Shown: positions 28,935 through 37,220, counted from the first letter of the stretch. The stretch: DNA of 64,000 nucleotides from CAZDIO01 sp964505555 (GCA_964505555.1 CAZDIO010000067.1:1-64000), one strand, 5' to 3'. Made by a program: numbers and translations. The notes: a model not told the origin generated them from the letters alone.

Positions 28935-29624
28935 ATGATGCGAAGAGCTGAACGCATCATGACAAAGAACGAACCGAGCAATCAACGCTCAACACATTAT
29001 CTACCTCCAGAACTGAGCTTTGGTGGCTGGATCCTTGTTTCCTGTATTACTGTAGTTCTTGCTTTTTTAATCAGAACTTTTATTTTTCAAACATTTGAAA
29101 TTCCCTCAACCTCTATGACTCCTACGCTAGAAATCGGGGATCATGTGCTCGTCAATAAGTTTTGCTATGGAGTTTCCTTAACGGGGATGTCCGACCGATT
29201 GTTTGCACGCGACGTTCCAAAAAGAGGAGAGGTGATAGTCTTTTCACGAAACACCCCTCGCGGCGAGCCAAAGTATTTTATTAAACGCATCATCGGTGTT
29301 CCAGGGGATCGTATCGAGGTCAACGATTTCCAAACGTTTGTAAATGGCAAATCGGTTGAAAAAGACCTTAATATTGCGTCTCTTGAGAAGCTTCTTAAGG
29401 AGCAGAACCTACAATCGATTAAAGATTTTGCACCAAAAAGACTTGATGAGAATGAATATTTTGTGCTTGGAGACAATCGTCTTAATAGTGAGGATAGTAG
29501 ATTTTTTGGACCAATCAATTTTGATGATATTCTTGGTCGTGCCTCTGTTGTATACTTTTCATGGAGAGATCAAGGCGATGGAAAACAGATTCGGTGGAAC
29601 CGACTAGGAAAACGTATTAGGTAA
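28935..29624 (+). CDS. lepB: signal peptidase I
   Basis: Inner-membrane serine protease that removes signal peptides. One N-terminal membrane segment (about residues 30-50) is followed by the catalytic Ser in IPSTSMTPTL (about 57-66), the catalytic Lys in YFIKRIIGVPGDRI (about 114-127) and the GDNRLNSEDSRFFG box (about 177-190). It follows lepA after 12 bp. An in-frame ATG at 28959 is an alternative start. Confidence 0.95.
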   Translation: MMRRAERIMTKNEPSNQRSTHYLPPELSFGGWILVSCITVVLAFLIRTFIFQTFEIPSTSMTPTLEIGDHVLVNKFCYGVSLTGMSDRLFARDVPKRGEVIVFSRNTPRGEPKYFIKRIIGVPGDRIEVNDFQTFVNGKSVEKDLNIASLEKLLKEQNLQSIKDFAPKRLDENEYFVLGDNRLNSEDSRFFGPINFDDILGRASVVYFSWRDQGDGKQIRWNRLGKRIR

Positions 29625-29642
29625 ATATTCATTTAGAAAAGA

Positions 29643-30320
29643 ATGTTCACAGCAAACAAACTTTCTCTCCACGATTTGGAGATCTTTTCTTTTGAGAAGT
29701 CTTCTTATGATCAGATTCGAATACTTCAAGAAGATCGGGTGCAAAAGAGAATTGCAAAAATTCTCCCCGATGCAATTTACTTTGGAGAACATTCCCCTGT
29801 TATTACGCTTGGCAAGCGAACAAAAGTAGAAGAAGTTTGTGCCCTTTCTGGACTTGATATTGAACAGCGAAAAATAAGACGGGGAGGGGGGGCAACATAC
29901 CACGGACCTGGTCAGCTTATTGTCTATCCGGTGATTCATCTTGCCGATCGTCGGATGGGAATAAGGCGTTTTGTTGAAGGAGGTCTTTTTTGCATTCAAG
30001 ATACATTAAGATCCTTTGGAATCTCTTCTTCTGTATCCTTTAATCCCGCCGGTATTTGGATAACAGAGCGTCAGAATTCGATAGTTTTACAACTTAAGAT
30101 AGCCTCTGTTGGCCTTGAAATCGTGCGCGGTGTTACAAATCATGGATTTTCATTGAACGTAAATGGTGATCTTGATATGTTTTCGCGGTTTACTCCGTGT
30201 GGAGTTCCAGGCTTAAAAGTAACAAGTATGGCTTCTTATCTTAATACGTATAATCTCTCTTTTGAGCGTGTAAAATCTTCACTTTCAGAGTCCTTTATAA
30301 GATGGTTAAGTAATATCTAG
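29643..30320 (+). CDS. lipB: lipoyl(octanoyl) transferase
   Basis: Transfers octanoyl from acyl carrier protein to lipoate-dependent enzymes. It has RRGGGATYHGPGQLIVYP at about residues 79-96, a Lys in LKIASVGLE followed by the THGF-like TNHGFSLNV, and the catalytic Cys in TPCGVPGL at about 182-189. The 225-residue length is normal. No lipA or dehydrogenase subunit lies in the window. Confidence 0.93.
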   Translation: MFTANKLSLHDLEIFSFEKSSYDQIRILQEDRVQKRIAKILPDAIYFGEHSPVITLGKRTKVEEVCALSGLDIEQRKIRRGGGATYHGPGQLIVYPVIHLADRRMGIRRFVEGGLFCIQDTLRSFGISSSVSFNPAGIWITERQNSIVLQLKIASVGLEIVRGVTNHGFSLNVNGDLDMFSRFTPCGVPGLKVTSMASYLNTYNLSFERVKSSLSESFIRWLSNI

Positions 30321-30341
30321 ATTAAGACGTTTTAACTCATT

Positions 30342-31100
30342 ATGCCTCCATCAGTCGTTCAAGAAGCTTCAGGAAACAGAATCTATGTCATCGGTGACAT
30401 TCACGGTTGCCCAGAAGAACCTTCGATACTCATAGATTTTTTAGAAAATGAGGAAAAAGTAGCTTACGACGATCTCATCGTTTTTCTTGGTGACTACATC
30501 GATCGTGGACCAAGTAGTAAAGAGGTAATTGACCTCATGCTAGAAGTTCGAAGTAAGTTTCCAAGAACTCGTTTTTTAAAAGGAAACCATGAAGATATGC
30601 TTCTTGATTTTCTTGGGTATGGTGGAAGATTGGGGCAGGCTTTTCTCTATAATGGAGGGCTAGAGACGATTCAAAGTTACGGTATTTCTGTTTTCTCTCC
30701 TCCTGAAGAGATGACAGATGCTCTCCCGCCTGATCATTTTCGTTTCCTTCGAGAACTCGAAAGTATTGTCGCTATAAATAATTTCATCTGCGTTCATGCT
30801 GGATTAAACCCTCTTCGCGACATAAATGCACAAAACGATTCTGATGTGCTCTGGATTAGAGAAGAGTTTATCGGAAATCCGCACTCTTTTAGAAAAACGA
30901 TTATTTTTGGCCACACTCCTCATCAGGAATTACTAGTTCACTTACCTTATAAAGTAGGCCTAGACACCGGCCTAGTTTTTGGAAATAAGCTCACCTGCTT
31001 AGAGCTTACCTCTGGAAATGTCTTCCAGGTCCCCAGAGGAGCCTCAAAGGTTAAAAAATCCCAGATCGATTTGAAAAAATCCACCTTTAGTGGTGTATAA
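30342..31100 (+). CDS. serine/threonine-type metallophosphatase
   Basis: A calcineurin-like phosphatase of the PPP type. GDIHGCPEE, FLGDYIDRGPSS and LKGNHEDMLLDFL give the metal ligands. A later His (INNFICVHAGLNP) and FGHTPHQE complete the dinuclear site. At 252 residues it is a stand-alone domain. Substrates of such bacterial enzymes (phosphoproteins or Ap4A-like nucleotides) cannot be told from sequence. It ends 15 bp before the tRNA gene. Confidence 0.88.
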   Translation: MPPSVVQEASGNRIYVIGDIHGCPEEPSILIDFLENEEKVAYDDLIVFLGDYIDRGPSSKEVIDLMLEVRSKFPRTRFLKGNHEDMLLDFLGYGGRLGQAFLYNGGLETIQSYGISVFSPPEEMTDALPPDHFRFLRELESIVAINNFICVHAGLNPLRDINAQNDSDVLWIREEFIGNPHSFRKTIIFGHTPHQELLVHLPYKVGLDTGLVFGNKLTCLELTSGNVFQVPRGASKVKKSQIDLKKSTFSGV

Positions 31101-31115
31101 GAACCCTTCTCATAC

Positions 31116-31189
31116 GGCGATGTAGCTCAGCTGGTTAGAGCGCGGAACTCATAATTCCGAAGTCGGTGGTTCGAGTCCACCCATCGCCA
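31116..31189 (+). tRNA. tRNA-Met (anticodon CAT), elongator-like
   Basis: A full cloverleaf can be folded. The acceptor stem is GGCGATG at 31116-31122 paired with CATCGCC at 31182-31188, with discriminator A31189. The anticodon arm is CGGAA-CTCATAA-TTCCG, and the T arm carries GGTTCGAGTCC. The anticodon is CAT; the 5' sequence fits elongator Met better than initiator, though a lysidine-modified Ile2 tRNA cannot be excluded. No CCA is encoded here: the next bases are GTC. The 3' half is the attachment site used by the integrative element downstream. Confidence 0.94.
31145..31189. repeat. left attachment core (attL), 45-bp direct repeat in tRNA-Met
   Basis: This segment from the anticodon arm to the discriminator base is repeated exactly, in the same orientation, at 39158-39202. 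Duplication of a tRNA 3' half next to a tyrosine integrase gene is the standard footprint of site-specific integration. The bases flanking the two copies differ on both sides, which bounds the identity at 45 bp. Confidence 0.93.
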
Positions 31190-31253
31190 GTCAATTTTTT
31201 CAAGTAGTTACTTATTTTATAAACACCAACAAAACAAATTGTATTGACCTCCC

Positions 31254-31272
31254 GTGACAACCGTGTGACAAC
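31254..31272. promoter_or_regulatory. paired GTGACAAC repeats, candidate integrase arm sites (left)
   Basis: Two copies of GTGACAAC lie at 31254-31261 and 31265-31272, 11 bp apart start to start, just before the integrase ATG at 31279. A matching pair with the same 11-bp spacing lies near the right end. Tyrosine integrases bind such short arm-type repeats with their N-terminal domain. The position also covers the integrase promoter or leader, so autoregulation is possible. Confidence 0.45.
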
Positions 31273-31278
31273 GGCGCC

Positions 31279-32340
31279 ATGGGAACCATTCAGAAACGTG
31301 TCACGTCAAATGGTGCTGTCTCATACACCGCGCGTGTAAGGCGCCGTGGCTTTCCACAACTTGCCGTAACGTTCTCGCGGATCACTGATGCGAAGGCTTG
31401 GATCTCTCAGGAAGAAACGAAGATTCGCCAAGGAATTCATCTCGATCAAGTAGAGGCAAAAAAACATCCGCTCAACGAAGCGATCGAACGCTTTATCCGC
31501 GAGGAGCAGATAGACAAAAAAGAACGCCTTCACCTGAAACGGTGGAGCGAGAAGCTTGGAAATCAGTTTCTTGGAACAATCACAGATATTTCGGTGAACC
31601 AGGTAATCTCTGACTTTAAACACCTCAACAAACTACAAGCATCCACAATCAACACTCATCTTGCAACGCTCAGTAATGTGATGCGGCATGCAAAGGAATG
31701 GGGATGGATTACAAGAAATCCAGTTCTTGAGGTAAGGCGACCGAGACCGCCGAAGGGTAGGGTGCGTTTTCTTTCCGAAGAGGAGCGCGAAAGCTTGCTC
31801 AAAGCGTGCCAAGCATGCGGTTATCCCTTTCTTTATCTCATCGTTGTCCTTGCGCTTAGCACAGGCATGCGTAAGGAAGAAATTCTTTCATTGAAATGGA
31901 GTGACGTTGATCTAAAAGATGGGGTCATTATTCTCCAAAAGACGAAAAACAAAGAACGACGCCGAGTCGCGGTCCGTGGCCATGCTCTTGATCTTCTCAG
32001 ACAACACGCAAAGTTACGCCGAATCGATTCCCATTTTCTATTTCCCGGCGAACGCCCTTCGCCGCAAAAAGACTGCAATGTCGTCCATAAGTCCGAGAGA
32101 CACTTTGATATCAGAAAGCCATGGGTGAGGGCGATTAAGCTTGCAGGTTTAGAGGACTTTGTATTCCATGATCTGCGCCACAGCTGCGCATCCTACCTTG
32201 CAATGGGCGGTGCCTCCCCTCTAGAAATCGCAGAAGTTCTCGGACACAAATCCCTCGACATGGTGAAACGCTACTCGCATTTAGCAGAATCGCATGTTGC
32301 TAGTGTTGTCGAGCGCATGAATAAGAGTATATTTGGCTGA
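31279..32340 (+). CDS. tyrosine recombinase/integrase
   Basis: Catalyses integration at the tRNA-Met site. The N-terminal 60 residues form an arm-binding-like domain (GTIQKRVTSNGAVSYTARVRR), followed by a SAM-like core-binding domain (about 65-150) and the catalytic domain. The first catalytic Arg is in STGMRKEEILSLKW (about 194-207). HDLRHSCASYL (about 296-306) holds the His-x-x-Arg pair, and the later His and nucleophile Tyr lie in VLGHKSLDMVKRYSHL (about 320-335). All key residues are present, so it is probably active. Length is 353 residues. Confidence 0.95.
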   Translation: MGTIQKRVTSNGAVSYTARVRRRGFPQLAVTFSRITDAKAWISQEETKIRQGIHLDQVEAKKHPLNEAIERFIREEQIDKKERLHLKRWSEKLGNQFLGTITDISVNQVISDFKHLNKLQASTINTHLATLSNVMRHAKEWGWITRNPVLEVRRPRPPKGRVRFLSEEERESLLKACQACGYPFLYLIVVLALSTGMRKEEILSLKWSDVDLKDGVIILQKTKNKERRRVAVRGHALDLLRQHAKLRRIDSHFLFPGERPSPQKDCNVVHKSERHFDIRKPWVRAIKLAGLEDFVFHDLRHSCASYLAMGGASPLEIAEVLGHKSLDMVKRYSHLAESHVASVVERMNKSIFG

Positions 32341-32345
32341 AACGT

Positions 32346-32606
32346 ATGGCACGGAAATTAACCTGGGCAGAAATCGAGCGAGAGTATGACAAACAATGGG
32401 TTCAGCTTGTTGACTATGACTGGCCTGAGGGTGTGCCTCATCCCGAGGCGGGAATTGTTCGGGTGCATGCGGCAGATCGCAAGGATTTTTTCCGCAAAGT
32501 AGCTGAGACGCCAGCTCGTCCGCATGACAGCGCCTTTGTTTACGTCGGAATACCACCTAAACAGGAAGGAGTGGTCTATAATAACTTTCATACGGTCATT
32601 TCATGA
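32346..32606 (+). CDS. small hypothetical protein (86 aa), WVxLVDYxW type
   Basis: A compact 86-residue protein with LTWAEIEREYDKQWVQLVDYDW near the start and SAFVYVG near the end. I recall a widespread family with this layout (a helix, then W-V-x-L-V-D-Y, then a tyrosine-rich strand) that often precedes a retroviral-like aspartyl protease gene. No protease follows here, only a 33-codon ORF. It lies 5 bp after the integrase stop, so it may be co-transcribed. Confidence 0.65.
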   Translation: MARKLTWAEIEREYDKQWVQLVDYDWPEGVPHPEAGIVRVHAADRKDFFRKVAETPARPHDSAFVYVGIPPKQEGVVYNNFHTVIS

Positions 32607-32704
32607 TCGTGCTCTACATCTCAGATCCGACTGGTTTCGGTGAAACTTCTTGCTGCGAAAATTACGCCATCGTGCGATATGAATTAAAACAGCATGGGGC
32701 TTGA
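32603..32704 (+). CDS. 33-codon micro-ORF overlapping the 86-aa gene
   Basis: The ATG overlaps the preceding stop as ATGA, a classic coupling arrangement. The product would begin MIVLYISDPTGFGETSCCEN and end HGA, with a Cys pair at 17-18. It is too short to judge and could be the 5' remnant of a larger gene, for instance the protease that normally follows this family, or chance. Confidence 0.3.
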   Translation: MIVLYISDPTGFGETSCCENYAIVRYELKQHGA

Positions 32705-32710
32705 GAAGAA

Positions 32711-33604
32711 ATGTATTATAGAAGAAAAGTCATTTTAGCATTACTTCAGAAGCTAAAAGGGAATGTATCCGCGACTGATTTTCAGAAGTACCTCTTTTTG
32801 TTTACCAAGCTCCAGTCTGAGCCTTCCTTTGAATTCGTGCCGTATCGATTCGGGTGCTTTTCTTTTCAATCTTACGCAGACAGAAGGTGGTTAGAAACAG
32901 CCGGGTTAGTCGAGTCTGGAAAGGGAACAGAAAATCCTTGGGTTCTTTTAAGCGATAAAGATTTCATTGAAGAACTTACGGCTGAAGACCAAACCAACAT
33001 CAAGTTATTTTCTTCTCAATACGCGTCCTTGAAGGGGAGTGCTCTGATCAAATACGTTTATAAACATCACCCGTTCTTTGCCATTAACAGCGTCATTGCC
33101 GATAAGCATCTGACAGCCTTAGAGTTGAAGGCTGTTGTAGGCTCTCGTCCTGCCAACAATCTTCCTGAGATTTTTAGTATTGGTTACGAAGGAAAAAGCG
33201 TTGATCGGTATCTGTGCCAGCTAATCGAACAGGGAATTCAGCTTCTTTGCGACGTAAGAAAGAACCCTCTCAGTCGGAAGTATGGATTTTCAAAAAAGCA
33301 ATTAAAGAGATGTGTAGAGAGCTTGGGCATTGAATATCGACATCTCCCACAGTTGGGAATTGAATCACAGGATAGAAAAAGTCTCTCTACATTTGAGGAC
33401 TACCAACAGCTGTTTACTCACTATGAGAAGACGACACTGAAGAGAGAAAAATCAGCCATTGATGAAATTATCACTCTCTTTGAAAAATATACCCGGATAG
33501 CAATTACCTGTTTTGAAGCAGATCATCACTGGTGCCATCGCAGTTGCGTTGCTGACACGCTTGAATGTCACGCGGGTTATCATCAAGCAGTAACACACCT
33601 ATGA
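32711..33604 (+). CDS. DUF488 domain protein with N-terminal winged-helix-like region
   Basis: Two parts are visible. Residues 1 to about 140 are a helical domain opening YYRRKVILALLQKLKG and containing FVPYRFGCFSFQSYAD, which looks like a winged-helix or Panacea-like region. From about 153 a DUF488 domain starts (IFSIGYEGKSVDRYL, LLCDVRKNPLSRKYGF) and ends with the Cys/His-rich HHWCHRSCVADTL. The biochemical role of DUF488 is not established as far as I know. Its stop is 1 bp before the next gene, so the two form a module. Confidence 0.8.
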   Translation: MYYRRKVILALLQKLKGNVSATDFQKYLFLFTKLQSEPSFEFVPYRFGCFSFQSYADRRWLETAGLVESGKGTENPWVLLSDKDFIEELTAEDQTNIKLFSSQYASLKGSALIKYVYKHHPFFAINSVIADKHLTALELKAVVGSRPANNLPEIFSIGYEGKSVDRYLCQLIEQGIQLLCDVRKNPLSRKYGFSKKQLKRCVESLGIEYRHLPQLGIESQDRKSLSTFEDYQQLFTHYEKTTLKREKSAIDEIITLFEKYTRIAITCFEADHHWCHRSCVADTLECHAGYHQAVTHL

Positions 33605-33605
33605 T

Positions 33606-34421
33606 ATGGGAAAAGTAAAGGTTCTAATTACAGTAAAGACGTATCCGGAGATTTCGATCAAATATAATGAGTTAGTCTGCACCGCGGGATTTCGGGAAGA
33701 TGGTTCAATGGTTCGAATTTATCCCGTTAAATTTCGAGATCTACCTTTTGAGCAACAATACAAAAAATATCATTGGATTGAAGTTGAGCTTAAGAAGAAT
33801 ACAAAAGACTTTCGACCGGAGAGTTTTCGGCCAGTAGGTGAAATTTCCATTTGCGATGCCTTGGGAACAGGAAAAGGAGGAGATTGGGCAAGTCGTAAAA
33901 AGATTGTCCTCAGCAAAGTATTTACGAACCTAGAAACTTTGATTGCCGAAGCAAAAGACACTCAAAGACGAACATCTCTTGCTGTTTTTAAACCTACAAA
34001 GGTCAAAGATTTTATCTTCAAGGAATGTGCCCGTGATTGGAGCAAGGAAAAGCAGGATTCACTCAGACAGCTCAATTTGTTCCAAAAAAAGGGGAACAAA
34101 TTGGAAGTTGTAAGAAAGCTACCTTACAAGTTCAGTTATCGCTTTACTGATAGCCGGGGAAAAGAAAGCACATTAATGATTGAAGATTGGGAAGTAGGTG
34201 CTCTTTATTGGAAGATGGTTGCCGAGCACGAGGGAGACGAAAAGGCAGCTCTCAAGAAGGTAAAAGACAAATTTCTTGCTAAACTTGCTGGCACCAAAGA
34301 TTTACATTTCTTCCTAGGAACAACCCTAGAACACCACGCAAAGAACGCACCAAATCCCTTTATAATCGTTGGAGTATTCTATCCGCCGACAAACCTTCAG
34401 CTTGGGCTTCCCGGAATATAA
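33606..34421 (+). CDS. hypothetical partner of the DUF488 protein
   Basis: A 271-residue soluble protein. It opens VKVLITVKTYPEISIKYNELVCTAGF and has REDGSMVRIYPVKFRDLPFEQQYKKYHW, suggestive of an OB- or PUA-like strand-rich N-terminal domain. A basic middle and the C-terminal HFFLGTTLEHHAKNAPNPFIIVGVFYPP follow. I recall such proteins next to DUF488 genes in diverse genomes. The tight pairing suggests the two act together, possibly on nucleic acids. No catalytic motif is clear. Confidence 0.72.
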   Translation: MGKVKVLITVKTYPEISIKYNELVCTAGFREDGSMVRIYPVKFRDLPFEQQYKKYHWIEVELKKNTKDFRPESFRPVGEISICDALGTGKGGDWASRKKIVLSKVFTNLETLIAEAKDTQRRTSLAVFKPTKVKDFIFKECARDWSKEKQDSLRQLNLFQKKGNKLEVVRKLPYKFSYRFTDSRGKESTLMIEDWEVGALYWKMVAEHEGDEKAALKKVKDKFLAKLAGTKDLHFFLGTTLEHHAKNAPNPFIIVGVFYPPTNLQLGLPGI

Positions 34422-34571
34422 AACCAGAAAGCAAAAAGGTAGTTTTCACGGGTGCCGCATTTAGCCCTAAGACAGCACTTGTGACCCCCATTTAAGACCC
34501 CCCTAAACAACCGTTTCCTTCGGTTACAACCGAGTTCAGTTATCTCAAATTGATGTAAGGAGGTATCAAGA

Positions 34572-34796
34572 ATGAACAGCAGTAATAATGACAGTGACGG
34601 TAAAGGAACGATTCGGCGGCTCATCCCGGTCTCACAGTTTAACAAGTATCACCCTGACCCCAGCATTGCGGCTCTTAGGTGGTTGATATTCACGAACAAG
34701 GACGGATTTTGCAGTTGCGTGGTTCGACGGGGACGAAGAGTGCTGATTGATGAACTGCGATACTTTACTTGGATAGATGAGCAGAACAGTCGGTAG
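34572..34796 (+). CDS. excisionase-like / small DNA-binding protein
   Basis: A 74-residue protein with LIPVSQFNKYHPDPSIAALRWLIF, then a basic strand VVRRGRRVLIDELRYFTWIDEQ. This pattern (PVS-x-F-x-x-x-H-P, helix, R-R-G-R-R-V-L-I-D) is typical of small winged-helix excisionase or regulator proteins on integrative elements. A strong AAGGAGG lies 8 bp before the ATG. It probably controls excision by the integrase at the left end. Confidence 0.72.
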   Translation: MNSSNNDSDGKGTIRRLIPVSQFNKYHPDPSIAALRWLIFTNKDGFCSCVVRRGRRVLIDELRYFTWIDEQNSR

Positions 34797-34981
34797 GTAA
34801 CCGGCCAAGCGTCTGCATTGCATTGCCAAAAACTCGCAGTGAATTAGCACAAATGAAAGGCGGTGGTACAGCAAGATAAACACATTGGTCCTTTTTAATG
34901 TTAACTCCTTGCAATTGTTACACTGAGTGTGGTCCTACGAGAAAGTTCGTGGTCTTTATCGTTGATAAGCGGCTGATTTCA

Positions 34982-35218
34982 CTAAGAAGTAGGTGGTCCT
35001 ACCTTCCGTCTTTGCCGATTTGTTTCCTTAATCGACCGTTGCCACGCTGAGACGATGGCTTGGGACTCGTTGATGAAGTGCTTTTCAATCTCCTCAACGC
35101 CGGCCTTGAAGAATTCCTCAAGACTCGGAAGACATCCGATGCGTGAAAGCATTTCCTCCACCCGAAGAGCTTCCTTCGGCCATTGAAAATGAATATGTAA
35201 GTTAATGTCTGAGCGCAA
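34982..35218 (-). CDS. possible small protein (78 aa), minus strand
   Basis: The frame reads FQWPKEALRVEEMLSRIGCL then EEFFKAGVEEIEKHFINE, a plausible helical protein ending in a basic tail. It begins with TTG preceded by GGGAAAAG. It is the only minus-strand ORF of the element with a protein-like composition. It could equally be a remnant. Confidence 0.35.
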   Translation of the reverse strand: MRSDINLHIHFQWPKEALRVEEMLSRIGCLPSLEEFFKAGVEEIEKHFINESQAIVSAWQRSIKETNRQRRKVGPPTS

Positions 35219-35423
35219 CTTTTCCCGATAGACTTACTTGACATTACGTTGGCATCCTGATACTTAATGCCCCATGTATTGCACATCATTTTTCTTTACG
35301 AAGACCTTCATCAGCTTGCCCTAGGCGAGGTCGTAAAGAACCGCCCTGGCAGCTGAGAAGGTTGCCGGGGGCCAAAATCAAAAAAATCCCCAACAACCTT
35401 AGACGCTTCAGAGCAAAGTGTGT

Positions 35424-35440
35424 GGTCTTTGACAATTTGC
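35424..35440 (+). promoter_or_regulatory. boxA-like motif in leader of the 379-aa gene
   Basis: GGTCTTTGACAATTTGC resembles the rrn boxA antitermination signal (core CTCTTTAACA). A near-identical copy occurs at 37346-37362 before the hotdog gene. The TTGACA inside could alternatively act as a -35 hexamer. Being upstream of a hairpin terminator (35611-35667) fits an antitermination idea, but this is inference. Confidence 0.35.
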
Positions 35441-35610
35441 TGAGCTCCTGTCGGAGAAGAGAATTTGGGGGTTTTTTTGGAGGAGCACATTTTTAATTTT
35501 AATTCGAGTAGACGACTTATCACTCCTTTAAGGTCACACCTTAAGTAAGGAGATGAAATCATTTCAGGTTTGAAAGAATTTTTCACCAAGCTGAAGCTAA
35601 TCCGTGAAAG

Positions 35611-35667
35611 AACAATACACCCCTCGAGGAGTCAGTTTAATGCTTTTTGGAGGGGTGTGTTGTTTTT
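35611..35667 (+). terminator. intrinsic terminator-like hairpin
   Basis: A 15-bp stem (35611-35625 with 35650-35664) contains one G-T wobble and a 24-nt loop. The descending arm runs into TTTTT at 35663-35667. It lies about 100 bp before the 379-aa ORF on the same strand, so it would either end upstream transcription or attenuate that gene. Confidence 0.6.
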
Positions 35668-35766
35668 GAAAAATAGCGCGGTGTGTTGCCCACACATACC
35701 TTACGCCGGATGCACATTACAGTGCGCGCCCAAGCAGATCCGGGGAAGCGGGTAGAAAAGGTGATT

Positions 35767-36906
35767 ATGGCAGTTAATAACTTGGACGAGAAAAGACTTA
35801 CTAGGAGAACCCAAGCCTGGTTGACTCAGGACGCGAGACTCTGTGAGGTCATCCTTAGGGACGCTGATCGCGCCAAGCAACCCTCGGACGATGTTTCACG
35901 TTTTCTCGTTGGGAGAATCGGCGCTGAATGGAATTTGACACTCCATATCGGCGAAAACGAGTGGCGCTATGCGTTGCGAACTATAAGAAAGGTCGTTTCA
36001 GAGGCACTCGCGAGCAGTGCATCTATCCGAGTTAACATAACGGAGCTGGTGCGGCTCACTGGCATCACCTCGGTACCAACCCAGGAAGTTGCTCATTTAT
36101 GGAGAATCACCGAACACTTTGATGTCAGTAGGCACTCAGTTGGCATCTGTATGCTCGCCTGGGTGCAAAGTTCGGAGTTTTTGCGTGACTTTATTGATGG
36201 TGATGGAGACATTTTCCCGTTCCATGTTGCGAAGAACACCAGGGCCTATTGGAAGGAGATGATACAAGGGTTAATCAACGCTCTTTTGCTGAGCCACGTT
36301 CACATCGCGGACAAGGATCTGAAGAGATTTCTTGTCAACTTTGCGAAAGTTCTTCGTAGGCTCGTAGGAGCAAACGATTGCCACGGTGGAAATCAGGAAC
36401 GAGTAGAGCGGCTATCGAACTGGTGGTCTTGGACCAAACTCTTCGAGCGAACCGATTTCGTACCCGGTGTAGCGAACTTACTGAAAGATCGGGAATTCTT
36501 GTTAGACATAGTTCTCTTCTGGCCAAAGGCTGCGTATTTCTTGGGCCGACTTGGAGTCGTCCTAACACAGGGCCAAATGGACCGTTTTCAGGAGGCCTGG
36601 GGACCCGTTAGTACGGAGCTAGACCCCTTCATAGCGTGGGGGAACGGCAGGTTAGATGCTCTGATGGAAAGGTTCAGAAGCGAGGGGATCACAGCAAATG
36701 AGTTCCATGAGCTCACGCCGCCCGAAAAGTGGGCCGTCCTTGAGGTACTTCGCGCAACCGGACCAACAGTCCCACTCTGCAAGGGTGACGACTTTGGCCC
36801 TCAGGCGTCACCTTTTGAAGCGACCCTTGGTCTTGAGAAGCCGATTCAAAGACCTAAGTACCTCGAGTTGAAAAAGTGGGTTGAGGCAAAAACTTCGCCC
36901 ACGTAG
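35767..36906 (+). CDS. unrecognised 379-aa protein of the integrative element
   Basis: I do not recognise this family. It is soluble and mostly helical, Trp- and Arg-rich, with no signal peptide or membrane segment. It opens AVNNLDEKRLTRRTQAWLTQ. Other notable stretches are FDVSRHSVGICMLAWVQSSE, ANDCHGGNQERVERLSNWWSW and a Pro-rich end (ELTPPEKWAVLEVLRATG). I use the ATG at 35767; the frame is open further up. It stands alone in its cassette, with a structured leader before and a perfect hairpin after. The size and isolation fit a cargo gene such as a single-gene defence or toxin factor, but no motif supports that directly. Confidence 0.72.
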   Translation: MAVNNLDEKRLTRRTQAWLTQDARLCEVILRDADRAKQPSDDVSRFLVGRIGAEWNLTLHIGENEWRYALRTIRKVVSEALASSASIRVNITELVRLTGITSVPTQEVAHLWRITEHFDVSRHSVGICMLAWVQSSEFLRDFIDGDGDIFPFHVAKNTRAYWKEMIQGLINALLLSHVHIADKDLKRFLVNFAKVLRRLVGANDCHGGNQERVERLSNWWSWTKLFERTDFVPGVANLLKDREFLLDIVLFWPKAAYFLGRLGVVLTQGQMDRFQEAWGPVSTELDPFIAWGNGRLDALMERFRSEGITANEFHELTPPEKWAVLEVLRATGPTVPLCKGDDFGPQASPFEATLGLEKPIQRPKYLELKKWVEAKTSPT

Positions 36907-36923
36907 CCGATAGGAAAAAACTC

Positions 36924-36958
36924 TGGCGGCCTCCATGTCATCGGCGTGGAGGCCGCCA
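36924..36958. terminator. perfect 12-bp hairpin after the 379-aa gene
   Basis: TGGCGGCCTCCA at 36924-36935 and its exact complement at 36947-36958 have an 11-nt loop. It lies 18 bp past the stop codon of the 379-aa gene. There is no T-run on the plus side but AAAAAA precedes it, so a minus-strand transcript would see a hairpin followed by T residues. It could stabilise the plus-strand 3' end or terminate antisense transcription. Confidence 0.5.
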
Positions 36959-37178
36959 AATTCCATTGATAGGGAAAAGGGTTGGATAGGGCGTCTATGA
37001 ATAAGGTTAATGACGATTTCATCTCCTTACTGGAAGTTGACAAAACCTTAACTTGCGGATGATTGCTAATGTCAGAGCCAAATAAATCGCACAAAACATG
37101 CAATTATAATTTAATAGTCGAAAAAGTTAGGCTGTTAAAAGATGTTTAAGAGGATTCTGCGATCTTACTCGGTGAAAC

Positions 37179-37220
37179 AAAAAAGAAAAAGAAATAGCTT
37201 ACTACTTCTTTTTCTTTTTT
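37179..37220 (+). terminator. A/T-rich inverted repeat, terminator-like
   Basis: A 15-bp perfect inverted repeat, purine-only on one arm (37179-37193) and pyrimidine-only on the other (37206-37220), is followed by a further T-run. The stem has only a few G-C pairs, so it is weak thermally. The T-rich 3' side resembles an intrinsic terminator. Confidence 0.35.

Larger units (their letters stand above)
35219..35766. other. non-coding leader region of the element
   Basis: About 550 bp without a convincing gene. It contains a boxA-like motif (35424-35440), a GGAGGAGCAC segment (35474-35488 including the preceding T-run) that recurs at 38951-38965, and a hairpin followed by T residues at 35611-35667. 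The minus-strand ORF across part of it looks like chance. The region reads as a long regulated leader for the 379-aa gene. Confidence 0.45.

Noticed and set aside
35311..35589. 92-codon minus-strand ORF in the element leader
   Set aside because: It overlaps the boxA-like and GGAGGAGCAC motifs, has a low-quality composition and no ribosome site.
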